Positions 8,311 to 16,409 of a DNA stretch of 45,358 nt are shown here, in pieces. The notes under the pieces were generated by a model. It was given only the letters and a program-made list of their open reading frames with translations. It had not been told where the DNA came from and did not search any database. Position numbers and translations under genes: made by a program. Where the stretch lies: contig CANQXG010000016.1 of assembly GCA_947627735.1 (NCBI GenBank), positions 1 through 45,358 of the forward strand. The letters are read 5' to 3'. The stretch's first letter is position 1. Every line of letters starts with the position of its first letter. The stretch is from an uncultured Oscillospiraceae bacterium. GTDB lineage: Bacteria > Bacillota > Clostridia > Oscillospirales > Oscillospiraceae.

Positions 8311-9600
8311 TCAGGCCGGCAGCAGCTCTATCTTTATGACCGGGCCGTTCCGGTCCCGGACCGCCGCCCGCTCGTCGGCGCCGGCGCCGTATACCGCCAG
8401 TACCCCGGCGTCGTCCCGCAGCACGGGCACGCTGTCCCGCAGCCAGGCGGGCACGCCCCGCTCCGCCAGCAGCCGGCGCACCTGCTTCGTGCACCCTCTG
8501 CCCACGGGCCGCAGCTTATCCCCCGGCCTTCGGCCGGCGACAGCTATACTACCACATATATTCTCATATTGGAAGAAAAAAATGTTGTACGAATTGTAAA
8601 CAACCTGTGCCCCGTCCGTAAATTTCTCCGCCCGCAGCACCAGTCCCGCCTCCGGCAGGGCCACCTGCCCCGGCACGGGGACCGGCCTTGCCGGCAGGGC
8701 CGGCGCCGAATCCGCGCCGAACCAGAGCCGCCCGCCGCCGTGCCCGATGCGTACGCCCGGCACATCCGCCGTGCCGCCGGCGGCCGCCGCGCGCAGCGCC
8801 GCGCGCACGTGCCCGTACCCCAGCTCCCGGCCTGCCATGATCCGCACCGCCCGGCTGGCCACCGGCCAGGGGGCCGCGGTCAGAGCCGCCGCGTCCAGGC
8901 TCATGCCGTCGCCGTGCTCCCGGATAAGATCCCTCGCCAGGCCCTCCAGAAAGGCCTCGTCCTCCCGGAGCAGGGCCGCTGTGCGGCCCATGGCGCGGGC
9001 ATAGGCGGGACTGACAGTGCCCAGCGCCGGCATGGCCATTCGGCGCAGCCGGTTGCGGGCGAATCGGTCGGACAGGTTGGACCCGTCGGTGACGTATCGG
9101 ATATCCCGGCTGTGGAGAAACGCCTCCACTTCCCCGCGGGTGACGTCCAGCATGGGCCGGACGATCCTCCCCCGCTTGGGCGGGATGCCCCCCAGGCCCT
9201 TCAGCCCGGTGCCCCGGGCCAGGTGCAGCAGCAGCGTCTCGGCGTTGTCGTCGGCGGTGTGGGCCGTGGCGATGACCGCCGCACCCAGCGCCTGAGCCGT
9301 CCGCTCCAAAAAGTCGTACCGTGCCTGCCGGGCGGCCTCCTCCAGGCCCATGCCCTCCCGGGCGGCCAGGGCGGCCACGTCCCCCTTTTCGCTGTAAAAG
9401 GGCACGCCCCAGTCCCGGCACAGCGCCCGGACGAAGGCCTCGTCCCGGTCCGCCTCGTCGCCCCGCAGGCCGTGGTTATAGTGGCCCGCCGCCACGGTAT
9501 AGCCCATGTCCAGCAGCCGCCGCAGCAGGTATACCGAGTCCGCGCCGCCGGACACCGCGCACAGGATCAGCCCCTGGCGGGGCAGCAGGTCAGTATCCAT
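8311..9600 (-). CDS. tilS: tRNA(Ile)-lysidine synthetase
   Basis: 429 residues with start at 9600; makes lysidine at C34 of tRNA-Ile(CAU) using ATP and lysine. The PP-loop SGGADS is at residues 17-22, next to the start, as usual; an upstream in-frame extension lies inside dnaB. The C-terminal substrate domain is recognisable ([17 protein letters not shown]). The start overlaps the dnaB stop by 11 bases. A stretch at 8542-8604 uses AT-ending codons unlike the rest of the gene (14 of 21 third positions are A/T). Confidence 0.95.
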   Translation of the reverse strand: MDTDLLPRQGLILCAVSGGADSVYLLRRLLDMGYTVAAGHYNHGLRGDEADRDEAFVRALCRDWGVPFYSEKGDVAALAAREGMGLEEAARQARYDFLERTAQALGAAVIATAHTADDNAETLLLHLARGTGLKGLGGIPPKRGRIVRPMLDVTRGEVEAFLHSRDIRYVTDGSNLSDRFARNRLRRMAMPALGTVSPAYARAMGRTAALLREDEAFLEGLARDLIREHGDGMSLDAAALTAAPWPVASRAVRIMAGRELGYGHVRAALRAAAAGGTADVPGVRIGHGGGRLWFGADSAPALPARPVPVPGQVALPEAGLVLRAEKFTDGAQVVYNSYNIFFFQYENICGSIAVAGRRPGDKLRPVGRGCTKQVRRLLAERGVPAWLRDSVPVLRDDAGVLAVYGAGADERAAVRDRNGPVIKIELLPA

Positions 9601-10939
9601 CCTCGCCGTGGCGCCTCTCGTCGTTGACGTAGGTGGTGTACTCCGGTATCCACCGCAGATACACCGTTCCCACCCGGCCATGGCGGTTTTTCAGGATGAT
9701 GGCCTCGGCGGAGTTGGGGTCCTCGCACTCCCGGTCGTAGTATCCCTCCCGGTACAGGCCGATCACCGCGTCCGCGTCCTGCTCGATGGAGCCGGACTCC
9801 CGCAGGTCCGACAGCATGGGCCGCTTGTTCTGCCGGGCCTCATTGGCACGGCTGAGCTGGCTCATGCACACGATGGGCACCCCCAGCTCTTTGGCGGTGA
9901 CCTTCATCATGCGGCTGATGTCGCTGACGGCCTGGGTACGGCTCTCGTTGGCCCAGGAATTGCCGCTGCCGGCGGACTGCATCAGCTGCAGGTAGTCCAC
10001 CACCACCAGCCCCAGATCGTCGATCCGGCGGCACTGGGCGGCCATCTCCGCCACGGTCATGGTGGGGTTGTCGTCCAGGCGGATCTTCACGTTGCTCAAC
10101 GACCCCGCCGCCTCCGCGAGACGGCTCCACTCCTCGCCGCTGAGCCGGCCCTGGTTGAGCTGATACAGGTCGATGTGGCTCTCCGAGGAGAGCATGCGCT
10201 GCACGATCTGCTGCCGGCTCATCTCCAGGGAGAAGATGGCCACGGTCTTGCCGGAGGTCTTGGCGGCGCTGACAGCGATGTTCAGGGCGATGCTGGTCTT
10301 GCCCATGCCGGGCCGGGAGGCGATCAGCACGAGGTCCCCCTCCCCCAGGCCCTGCAGGCACTCGTCGATGTCCGCCAGGCCCGTGGAGATACCGGGCAGC
10401 TGGCTGCCGCCGGCGGCGGCCTGGGAGATCTGGCTGAGCACGTCCTGGAGCACCTGGGTCATGGGCACCAGTCCCCCGGTGACGGACTGCTTGCGCAGGG
10501 CGTATATCTTCCGCTCCGCCAGCTCCAGCACGTCCTTGGCCTGGCCTCCCTGCTGATAGACCTGCTCGGAGATCTCCGAGGCGGACTGGCCCAGGGCACG
10601 CAGCAGCGCCCGCTCCCGGACGATGTCGCAGTAGCGGGCCACATTGGCCGCCGTGGGGGTGACCTCCATCAGCTCCCGCAGGTAGTCCCGGGAATTCTCG
10701 TGCAGGCACTTTCTGGCCTGCATCTCGTCCAGGACCGTGATGGGGTCGATCTTCTTTCCCATGGAGAACATGGCGAAGATGGTGTCGAAGATCTCCCGGT
10801 TGACGTCGATATAAAATTCCTCGCCGCTGACCTTTCCCACCACATTGGGCACGCAGGCCGCGTCGATGAGCATGGAGCCTAAAATCGCCTGTTCCGCTTC
10901 GGCGGAATAAGGCGCTCTCCGTCCCAGCAGCTCGTCCAT
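9590..10939 (-). CDS. dnaB: Replicative DNA helicase DnaB (DnaC in Bacillus)
   Basis: 449 residues; the hexameric 5'-3' helicase of the replication fork. The N-terminal DnaB domain (about 8-110) includes APYSAEAEQAILGSMLID. A linker follows, then the RecA-like domain with Walker A ASRPGMGKTS (207-216), EMSRQQIVQRM, VVDYLQLM (H3) and the conserved CMSQLSRA. It sits between rplI and tilS; rplI-dnaB adjacency is normal for Bacillota. No intein or insertion is visible. Confidence 0.97.
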   Translation of the reverse strand: MDELLGRRAPYSAEAEQAILGSMLIDAACVPNVVGKVSGEEFYIDVNREIFDTIFAMFSMGKKIDPITVLDEMQARKCLHENSRDYLRELMEVTPTAANVARYCDIVRERALLRALGQSASEISEQVYQQGGQAKDVLELAERKIYALRKQSVTGGLVPMTQVLQDVLSQISQAAAGGSQLPGISTGLADIDECLQGLGEGDLVLIASRPGMGKTSIALNIAVSAAKTSGKTVAIFSLEMSRQQIVQRMLSSESHIDLYQLNQGRLSGEEWSRLAEAAGSLSNVKIRLDDNPTMTVAEMAAQCRRIDDLGLVVVDYLQLMQSAGSGNSWANESRTQAVSDISRMMKVTAKELGVPIVCMSQLSRANEARQNKRPMLSDLRESGSIEQDADAVIGLYREGYYDRECEDPNSAEAIILKNRHGRVGTVYLRWIPEYTTYVNDERRHGEDGY

Positions 10940-10956
10940 AGTCTCCCCCGGACCGA

Positions 10957-11406
10957 TTATTTCTCCTCGGTGACCATCACGTGGATGGTGCCGGTGATCT
11001 CATAGCCCAGCTTGCACTTGACCTGGAAGGTGCCGAACTGCTTGATGGGCTCGGTCTGCACGATCTGGTTCTTCTCGATGGCGATGCCGTGCTGGGCGGC
11101 AAGGGCCTCGGCGATCTGGCTGGAGGTGACGGAGCCGAACAGCCGTCCGCCGGTGCCGGCCTTGGCCTTCACATGGACCACCACGGCCCCCAGCTTCTCG
11201 GCGTACTCCTGGGCCTGTGCCCGCTCCCGGGCGATCTGGGCCTGGCGGGCCTTATCCTTCAGGCGCATGGCGTTGAGGTTGTCCGCCGTGGCCTCCACGG
11301 CCAGTCCCCGGGGCAGCAGATAGTTGCGCCCGTAGCCGTCGGAGACCTCCTTCAGCTGGCCCTTCTTGCCCTGGCCCTTGATGTCCTGCTGTAAGATGAC
11401 TTTCAT
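10957..11406 (-). CDS. rplI: Large ribosomal subunit protein bL9
   Basis: 149 residues, normal for bL9, which bridges L1 stalk and neighbouring ribosomes. The start at 11406 gives MKVILQQDIKGQGKKGQLKEV, the family N-terminus, and has GGGAGGAAAC just upstream; a longer frame adds only an unconserved leader. The long central helix and the C-terminal domain (GRLFGSVTSSQIAEAL) are both present. It lies 25 bases after gdpP and 17 before dnaB, in one operon. Confidence 0.97.
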   Translation of the reverse strand: MKVILQQDIKGQGKKGQLKEVSDGYGRNYLLPRGLAVEATADNLNAMRLKDKARQAQIARERAQAQEYAEKLGAVVVHVKAKAGTGGRLFGSVTSSQIAEALAAQHGIAIEKNQIVQTEPIKQFGTFQVKCKLGYEITGTIHVMVTEEK

Positions 11407-11431
11407 ATATGTTTCCTCCCGAATTGCTCTT

Positions 11432-13429
11432 TCACGAATCAAAATATTCGTCGATAGCGGCCTTCAGCCGCTCCTCCGCCTCCTGGACGGACACGCCGTC
11501 CATCTGGGCCCCCGCGGCGGACTGGTTGCCGCCGCCGCCCAGCTTCTCCAGCAGCACCTGCACATTGGTGCTGCCGATGCTCCTGGCGGAGAGCATCACG
11601 CCCCCCTCGGGTGTGGGAAACAGCACCACCGACGCCTCCACATCGGAGATGTTCAGCATCTCGTCCGCCGCCTGGGCGGCCACCACCCGGTCCACAGGCT
11701 GGTCCATCACCGCCAGGCATATATTGTCCCGGTATATCCTGGACCGCTCCAGGATGGCGTAGCGGCTGACGGTGTGCTCCATATCGCTCTGGAAGAGCCG
11801 CTTCACCGCCACGGTGTCCGCGCCCATCCGCCGCAGGAAGGCCGCGGCCTCGAAGGTGCGCTCCCCGGTGCGGAGGGTGAAGCTCTTTGTGTCGGTGACG
11901 ATGCCCGCCAGCAGGGCCTCCGCCTCGGGGCGGGTCACGTCGCTCTGCTCCACCAGCTCCTGCATCAGCTCCACCACCAGCTCCGACGCAGAGGAGGCGT
12001 ATGGCTCCAGAAAGGTGAGCGCGGCGTTGTCGATATAGGTGGCGGCCCGGCGGTGGTGGTCGATGAGCACCGTGCGGCTGAAGCTCTGCAGCAGCGCCCT
12101 GTCCTCCACCTGCTCGGGGCGGTTGGTGTCCACCACCACGAGAAGGCTGCGGGAATTGGCCTGGAGCATGGCGTCCTTGGGGGAGATGAAGATGTCCTCA
12201 TACTCCCGGTGCCGGCGCAGCTCCTCCATCAGCAGCGTGCAGGCGTTAGGTCCGCTGCCCATGACGATCCTGGCCCGCTTGCCGCAGGACCGGGCGATGC
12301 ACGCCAGGCCCACCGCCGCGCCCAGCACGTCCATGTCCGCGTACCGGTGGCCCATGATATAGGTGGTGGAGGCGTCCTTGATGAAGGCGGCCAGGGCGTT
12401 GGCCACCACCCGGCTCTTCACCTTGGTGCGGGTCTCCACCTCCGTGGCACGGCCTCCGTAAAACTCGAAGTTGATCCGGTTGCGCACCACCGCCTGGTCG
12501 CCTCCCCGGCTCAGGGCCATCTCCACGCTCATGGAGGCGAAGTTGAAGTCCTCCTCCAAGCTGGCCCCGTCCAGGCCCGCGCCGATGCTCAGCGTGGCGT
12601 GGATACCGCTGGGGTTGGATACCTCCTCCACCGCGTCCAGCACGGAGAATTTCCCCGCCGTCAGCTCGTCGAAATACCGCCGCTCACAGATGAAGATGTA
12701 CCGGTCCCGGTCATACCGGCGCAGCAGGCCCTGCATGCCCTCGGTCCACTGGGCGAGCTTATCCTCCAGCTGGTTGCGCAGGTCGTTGCGCGCCCGGTCC
12801 GGGACATTTTTCATCAGCTCGTCATAGTTGTCGATCATCAGCAGCATGACCACCGGCCTGGACGCGGCATACTCCAGCTTGATGTCGTCGTACTCCGTCA
12901 CATCCACCCAGTAGGTGATGCCCATGGTGCCGCTGACCTTCTCCTCCCCCTGGCCCCGGACCATGTTGCCGTGGACCTGGTAGCGCCGGCCTCCCAGCTC
13001 CACCAGCCCCGCGCAGCGGGTCTTGCCCTCCAGCACCCACTTGCCCTGATAGCCGGGGACAAGGTCCGTGATGGCCACGTCTACGATCGGCTCCGACCGA
13101 CCGCAGATGCTGAAAAACTCCTGGTTGCCCCACACCAGCCGCCCGGAGTCCACGAAGTAGGCGGCCATGGGCAGGGGAAAGTTCATCATGGCGTTGTCCC
13201 GGGCCGCCTCGGAGTCGTAAGTCACCGACTGGATATACTCCATCAGCTCCCGGCGGCGCCGCCGGATCATGGCCAGGTGGGTCAGCAGCAGCACCAGCGC
13301 CACCGCCGCCTCCCCCAGCGCCAGATAGGTCTGTTGGAAAACAAGCCAGCTCACCGCGGCGAACAGGAACAGGAACAGGATATAAAACAGGGAATCTGCG
13401 TTCTCCAATTTTTTTGTGATCTTGTTCAT
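11432..13429 (-). CDS. gdpP: Cyclic-di-AMP phosphodiesterase GdpP
   Basis: 665 residues from the ATG at 13429 (GGTGGAG upstream); an ATG at 13447 lacks a ribosome-binding site. Two membrane segments (about 13-32 and 36-56) are followed by a divergent PAS-like region, a degenerate GGDEF domain (SIGAGLDGAS in place of the catalytic loop) and a DHH-DHHA1 phosphoesterase. GHRYADMD (360-367) and the DHHRRA motif carry the metal ligands. GdpP hydrolyses c-di-AMP to pApA and so affects potassium, osmotic and wall homeostasis. It heads the gdpP-rplI-dnaB-tilS-hpt-ftsH run, with its own promoter at 13462-13490. Confidence 0.96.
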   Translation of the reverse strand: MNKITKKLENADSLFYILFLFLFAAVSWLVFQQTYLALGEAAVALVLLLTHLAMIRRRRRELMEYIQSVTYDSEAARDNAMMNFPLPMAAYFVDSGRLVWGNQEFFSICGRSEPIVDVAITDLVPGYQGKWVLEGKTRCAGLVELGGRRYQVHGNMVRGQGEEKVSGTMGITYWVDVTEYDDIKLEYAASRPVVMLLMIDNYDELMKNVPDRARNDLRNQLEDKLAQWTEGMQGLLRRYDRDRYIFICERRYFDELTAGKFSVLDAVEEVSNPSGIHATLSIGAGLDGASLEEDFNFASMSVEMALSRGGDQAVVRNRINFEFYGGRATEVETRTKVKSRVVANALAAFIKDASTTYIMGHRYADMDVLGAAVGLACIARSCGKRARIVMGSGPNACTLLMEELRRHREYEDIFISPKDAMLQANSRSLLVVVDTNRPEQVEDRALLQSFSRTVLIDHHRRAATYIDNAALTFLEPYASSASELVVELMQELVEQSDVTRPEAEALLAGIVTDTKSFTLRTGERTFEAAAFLRRMGADTVAVKRLFQSDMEHTVSRYAILERSRIYRDNICLAVMDQPVDRVVAAQAADEMLNISDVEASVVLFPTPEGGVMLSARSIGSTNVQVLLEKLGGGGNQSAAGAQMDGVSVQEAEERLKAAIDEYFDS

Positions 13430-13461
13430 GGCATACTGCTCCACCATAGATATACTAGGAC

Positions 13462-13490
13462 ATTATACCAGATTGCCCAGGATAATACAA
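13462..13490 (-). promoter_or_regulatory. Extended -10 promoter of gdpP operon
   Basis: Minus strand: TTGTAT (13485-13490), 17 bases, then TATAAT (13462-13467) preceded by TGG, an extended -10. It sits about 33 bases before the gdpP start and is back-to-back with the rightward nucleotidyltransferase gene. Confidence 0.85.
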
Positions 13491-13513
13491 ATTTTTTTCC
13501 CGACGTCCCTCCA

Positions 13514-13540
13514 CATATTTTTGTCCCCCGGACAGACAAT
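13514..13540 (+). promoter_or_regulatory. Possible sigma-E-like promoter of the nucleotidyltransferase gene
   Basis: CATATT (13514-13519), a 13-base spacer and CAGACAAT (13533-13540) resemble the mother-cell sigma-E pattern (ATATT, 13-15 bases, CATACAAT) with one mismatch in the -10. No convincing sigma-A promoter was seen in the short gap. The predicted start of the transcript would fall close to the ribosome-binding site, which counts against it. Tentative. Confidence 0.35.
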
Positions 13541-13557
13541 AAACGAGAGGTGAAAGG

Positions 13558-14547
13558 ATGAAAGCGGTCATACTGACCGGCGGCGAGGGCACGCGGCTGC
13601 GGGCCGTCTCCGGCGGTGTCCCCAAACCCATGATGCCCCTGCTGGGCGTGCCGCTGCTGGAGCGGACGGTGGCGCTGCTGCGGGAGAACGGCTTCGACAG
13701 CCTGTGCATGACCCTCCACTACCGGCCCGAGGCCATCTGCTCCCACTTCGGGGACGGCTCCGCCTTCGGCGTGCGCATCCAATACCGGCAGGAAACGGAA
13801 CCTCTCGGCACGGCGGGGGCGGTGCGCAACTGCGCCGGCTTCACCGCCGGCGAGGACTTTCTCGTCATCAGCGGCGACAGCGCCTGCGACTTCGACCTGC
13901 GCTCCCTGGCGGAGGGCCACAGGCAGGGCGTCACCATCGCTCTGTCCTCCCGTGCGGAGCCTCTGCCCTACGGGCTGGTGCTCACCGACAGGTCGGGCCG
14001 GGTCACCGGCTTTCTGGAAAAGCCCACCTGGGAGCGGGTGGTGACGGACCGGGTCAGCACCGGCATCTATATGCTCAGTCCCCCGGTGCTGGACATGATC
14101 CCCCCGGGGACGAAATACGACTTCGCCCGGGACCTGTTCCCCCGGCTGCTGGCCGAGGGCGTGTCCCTGCGGGGCGTGGTCATGGACGGCTACTGGTGCG
14201 ATATCGGCACGCCCCGGGCCTATTACCAGTGCAATCTGGACGCCCTGGACGGGCTTTACCGCCTGCCGGGCGAGGACCCGCCGCCCCGGCGGGTGGTGCC
14301 CTGCCGGGACAGGGCGCGGCTGATGGGGGCCATGGCGGAGGTGCTGGCGGAGTTCGGCGCGGACTTCACCGACGGCCTGACCGTCACGGGCCGGCAGGGA
14401 CGTGCCCATCTGGCCCCCCTGGCGGACCGGAGCGCCCTGGCCCTGGACGGGGACGGGGCGGCGGTGCGCCGGCTGGAGGCTTTGGCCAGGAAGCTGGAGG
14501 ACGGCATGGACCGCCGGGCACTTGACATCCGCCCGGAGGGATGGTAA
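13558..14547 (+). CDS. Sugar-phosphate nucleotidyltransferase with C-terminal PGM/PMM-like end domain
   Basis: 329 residues. Residues 1-230 are an NTP_transferase domain: GGEGTRLR (8-15), VPKPMMPL (21-28), ISGDSACDFDL (metal Asp), GFLEKP and YWCDIGTP (212-219). Residues about 246-315 (VVPCRDRARLMGAM, TDGLTV, then a degenerate end) resemble the last domain of phosphomannomutases. Some Clostridia and cyanobacteria carry a long fusion of nucleotidyltransferase, left-handed helix and complete PMM; here the middle appears deleted. The likely role is making an NDP-sugar for envelope or spore glycans; the base and sugar are not determinable. GGTGAAAGG precedes the ATG. Confidence 0.85.
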   Translation: MKAVILTGGEGTRLRAVSGGVPKPMMPLLGVPLLERTVALLRENGFDSLCMTLHYRPEAICSHFGDGSAFGVRIQYRQETEPLGTAGAVRNCAGFTAGEDFLVISGDSACDFDLRSLAEGHRQGVTIALSSRAEPLPYGLVLTDRSGRVTGFLEKPTWERVVTDRVSTGIYMLSPPVLDMIPPGTKYDFARDLFPRLLAEGVSLRGVVMDGYWCDIGTPRAYYQCNLDALDGLYRLPGEDPPPRRVVPCRDRARLMGAMAEVLAEFGADFTDGLTVTGRQGRAHLAPLADRSALALDGDGAAVRRLEALARKLEDGMDRRALDIRPEGW

Positions 14548-14601
14548 CATCTCCCTGAAAATACCGGCCGCCGGTGGGCGGCCGTGCTGGCAGGTAGAGA
14601 T

Positions 14602-15795
14602 ATGAACGATGTTTTGACTGGCCTTCTCTCCGACGCCCGGGCCATGGCCCCCCGGCTCAGCGCCTGGCGGCGGGATCTGCACCGGCACCCGGAACCCTCC
14701 TTTGAGGAATACCGCACGGCGGAGTATATCTGCGGCGCCCTCAGGGCGATGGACATCCCCTTCCGCCGGGCGGGCAGGACCGCGGTGCTGGGTGAGCTGA
14801 AGTTCGCCCAGTCTGGCCGGACGGTGGCCATCCGGGCGGACATGGACGCCCTGCGTGTCCAGGAGGCGGTGCAGCGACCGTACGGTTCCCAGGTGCCCGG
14901 GGTGATGCACGCCTGCGGCCATGACGGCCATGTGGCCTGTCTGCTGGGGGCGGCGGCCTTGCTCAAGGCTCGGGCGGACAGCCTCTGCGGCACGGTGCGG
15001 TTTCTCTTCCAGCCGGCGGAGGAGCTGGGCGGCGGCGTGGAGGAGCTGCTCCAGGCCGGCGCCCTGGAGGGCGCGGAGCGCATCTTCGGGCTGCACTGCG
15101 CCCCCGATCTGCACACCGGTACCGTGGGGCTGACCCCGGGGCTGAACAACGCCTCCGTGGACCACTTCACTCTCCGCATCAACGGCAAGTCGTCCCACGT
15201 ATCCGCCCCCCATCAGGGCGTGGACGCGCTGTACATCGCCAGCCACGTGGTGGTGGCCCTGCAGAGCCTGGTCACCCGCATGTCCTCCCCCGTGGAGCCG
15301 CTGCTCATCGGCGTGGGCACCTTCCATGCCGGCACCACCTACAACGCCCTGGCGGAGCAGGCCGTGCTGGAGGGCACCACCCGCACCGTGTCCCTGGACG
15401 CCAGAAAGTGGGCGCGGGAGAAGATCGACGAGACCGCCCGGACCGTATCCGCCCTGTACGGCGGCACGGCGGAGGTGGAGTGGGAGGACTTCGGCGCGCC
15501 GCTTATCAACGACCCCGCCGCCACGGCGGAGGCCACGGGGGTGGCCGACGCCCTTCTGGGGCCGGGCCATGTGGTGTCCGACCGGGCGCTGTCCTTGAGC
15601 GGCGACGACTTCGCCGACTATCTGCTGCGCGTGCCCGGGGTGTACGCCTATCTTGGCACCGGCAGCGACGCCGACCCCTGCACCCTCCAGTCCATCCACA
15701 GCACCAGCTTCGACCTTGACGAGGACGCCCTGCCCATCGGCGCGGCCCTGGGCGCGGGCTGCGCCATCCAATGGCTGACGGCGGACAAGCTGTAA
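14602..15795 (+). CDS. M20-family amidohydrolase (N-acyl-amino-acid hydrolase type)
   Basis: 397 residues from the ATG at 14602 (AGGTAGAGAT upstream). The metal site is complete: RADMDAL, MHACGHDGHVA, PAEELGG, and a late ALSLSGDDFADY segment. A dimerisation domain (HVSAPHQGVDALYIASHVV) is inserted in the middle. This IAA-amino acid hydrolase/hippurate hydrolase subgroup removes acyl groups from amino acids; the natural substrate is not evident. It follows the nucleotidyltransferase by 54 bases, probably in the same transcript, and ends at a strong hairpin. Confidence 0.92.
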   Translation: MNDVLTGLLSDARAMAPRLSAWRRDLHRHPEPSFEEYRTAEYICGALRAMDIPFRRAGRTAVLGELKFAQSGRTVAIRADMDALRVQEAVQRPYGSQVPGVMHACGHDGHVACLLGAAALLKARADSLCGTVRFLFQPAEELGGGVEELLQAGALEGAERIFGLHCAPDLHTGTVGLTPGLNNASVDHFTLRINGKSSHVSAPHQGVDALYIASHVVVALQSLVTRMSSPVEPLLIGVGTFHAGTTYNALAEQAVLEGTTRTVSLDARKWAREKIDETARTVSALYGGTAEVEWEDFGAPLINDPAATAEATGVADALLGPGHVVSDRALSLSGDDFADYLLRVPGVYAYLGTGSDADPCTLQSIHSTSFDLDEDALPIGAALGAGCAIQWLTADKL

Positions 15796-15842
15796 AAACA
15801 AAACGCACACCGCCCCCGGCTCAGAGGAGCCGGGGGCGGTGT
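15796..15842. terminator. Bidirectional terminator between M20 hydrolase and YegP-like gene
   Basis: A perfect 16-bp GC-rich stem (15807-15822 with 15827-15842, loop AGAG) lies between convergent genes. On the minus strand it is followed by GCGTTTTGTTTTT, a good T-run, so it clearly ends the YegP-like transcript. The plus-strand tail is weaker (CATGATGTTTTC). Confidence 0.85.
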
Positions 15843-15859
15843 CATGATGTTTTCAGGGG

Positions 15860-16237
15860 TCACTCCGCCACGACCACGGGGGCCTCGGGGGCGTTCCTGC
15901 CGATGGAGGCGATGCCGTTCTTGGCGCTGGCCTTGGCCTTATAGCCCTCGCTGACGGCGACGATCTCGCCGTTGGAGGCCTTCAGCCGGAAGCGGAACTG
16001 GCCGCCCTTGTCCTTGTACAGCTCATACTTGGGATGGGTCAGGGGCGCGAAGCCGCTGACGGTCTGGTCCTCCACGTGGGCGGCGCAGTTTTTGCGCACG
16101 CTCTCCACGCCGCCCTTGCAGGCGTCCAGAGAGGAGTAGGTCTCCCCGCCGGTGGCGATGACCTGACCGTTGGTGGCAAAAAGACTGAAAACAAATTGTC
16201 CGTTCTTGGATTTTTTGATCTCGAATTTCGCTGCCAT
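15860..16237 (-). CDS. YegP-like DUF1508 protein with two tandem repeats
   Basis: 125 residues made of two copies of the DUF1508 (UPF0339) module: FEIKKSKNGQFVFSLFATNGQVIATGG near residues 5-31 and YELYKDKGGQFRFRLKASNGEIVAVSEG near 71-98. Each is followed by a K/A-rich segment with GIxSIGRNA or GVESVRKNC. These small proteins are widespread and their molecular function is not established. The gene has its own promoter (16294-16322), an AGAAGGA site and its own terminator, so it appears monocistronic. Confidence 0.88.
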   Translation of the reverse strand: MAAKFEIKKSKNGQFVFSLFATNGQVIATGGETYSSLDACKGGVESVRKNCAAHVEDQTVSGFAPLTHPKYELYKDKGGQFRFRLKASNGEIVAVSEGYKAKASAKNGIASIGRNAPEAPVVVAE

Positions 16238-16293
16238 GTGCCGATCCTTCTTTCTATAACTTTTATTTCGCCCGGAAACTTGATGCCTGTATT

Positions 16294-16322
16294 ATTCTAC
16301 TGCCTTCTACCACAAAATGCAA
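16294..16322 (-). promoter_or_regulatory. Promoter of the YegP-like gene
   Basis: Minus strand: TTGCAT (16317-16322), 17-base spacer, TAGAAT (16294-16299), about 56 bases before the ATG. It starts between the ftsZ terminator and the gene. Confidence 0.7.
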
Positions 16323-16365
16323 GAAAAACATGCAAATTTTCCGGCAATTTTTGTGGTTATTCCAC

Positions 16366-16396
16366 GCAAAAACCGCCCGCCGGTGAGGCGGGCGGT
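16366..16396 (-). terminator. Terminator of the dcw cluster after ftsZ
   Basis: A perfect 10-bp stem (16372-16381 with 16387-16396, loop GGTGA) lies 13 bases after the ftsZ stop and is followed on the minus strand by five T (from 16371 leftward). It closes the division cluster. Confidence 0.9.
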
Positions 16397-16409
16397 CTTA
16401 TATCCGCTG

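Noticed and set aside
13426-15810. A 794-codon frame on the minus strand opposite the nucleotidyltransferase and M20 genes
   Set aside because: Both opposite-strand genes have clear families and motifs; this frame is a composition shadow and runs through the strong terminator and promoter regions.
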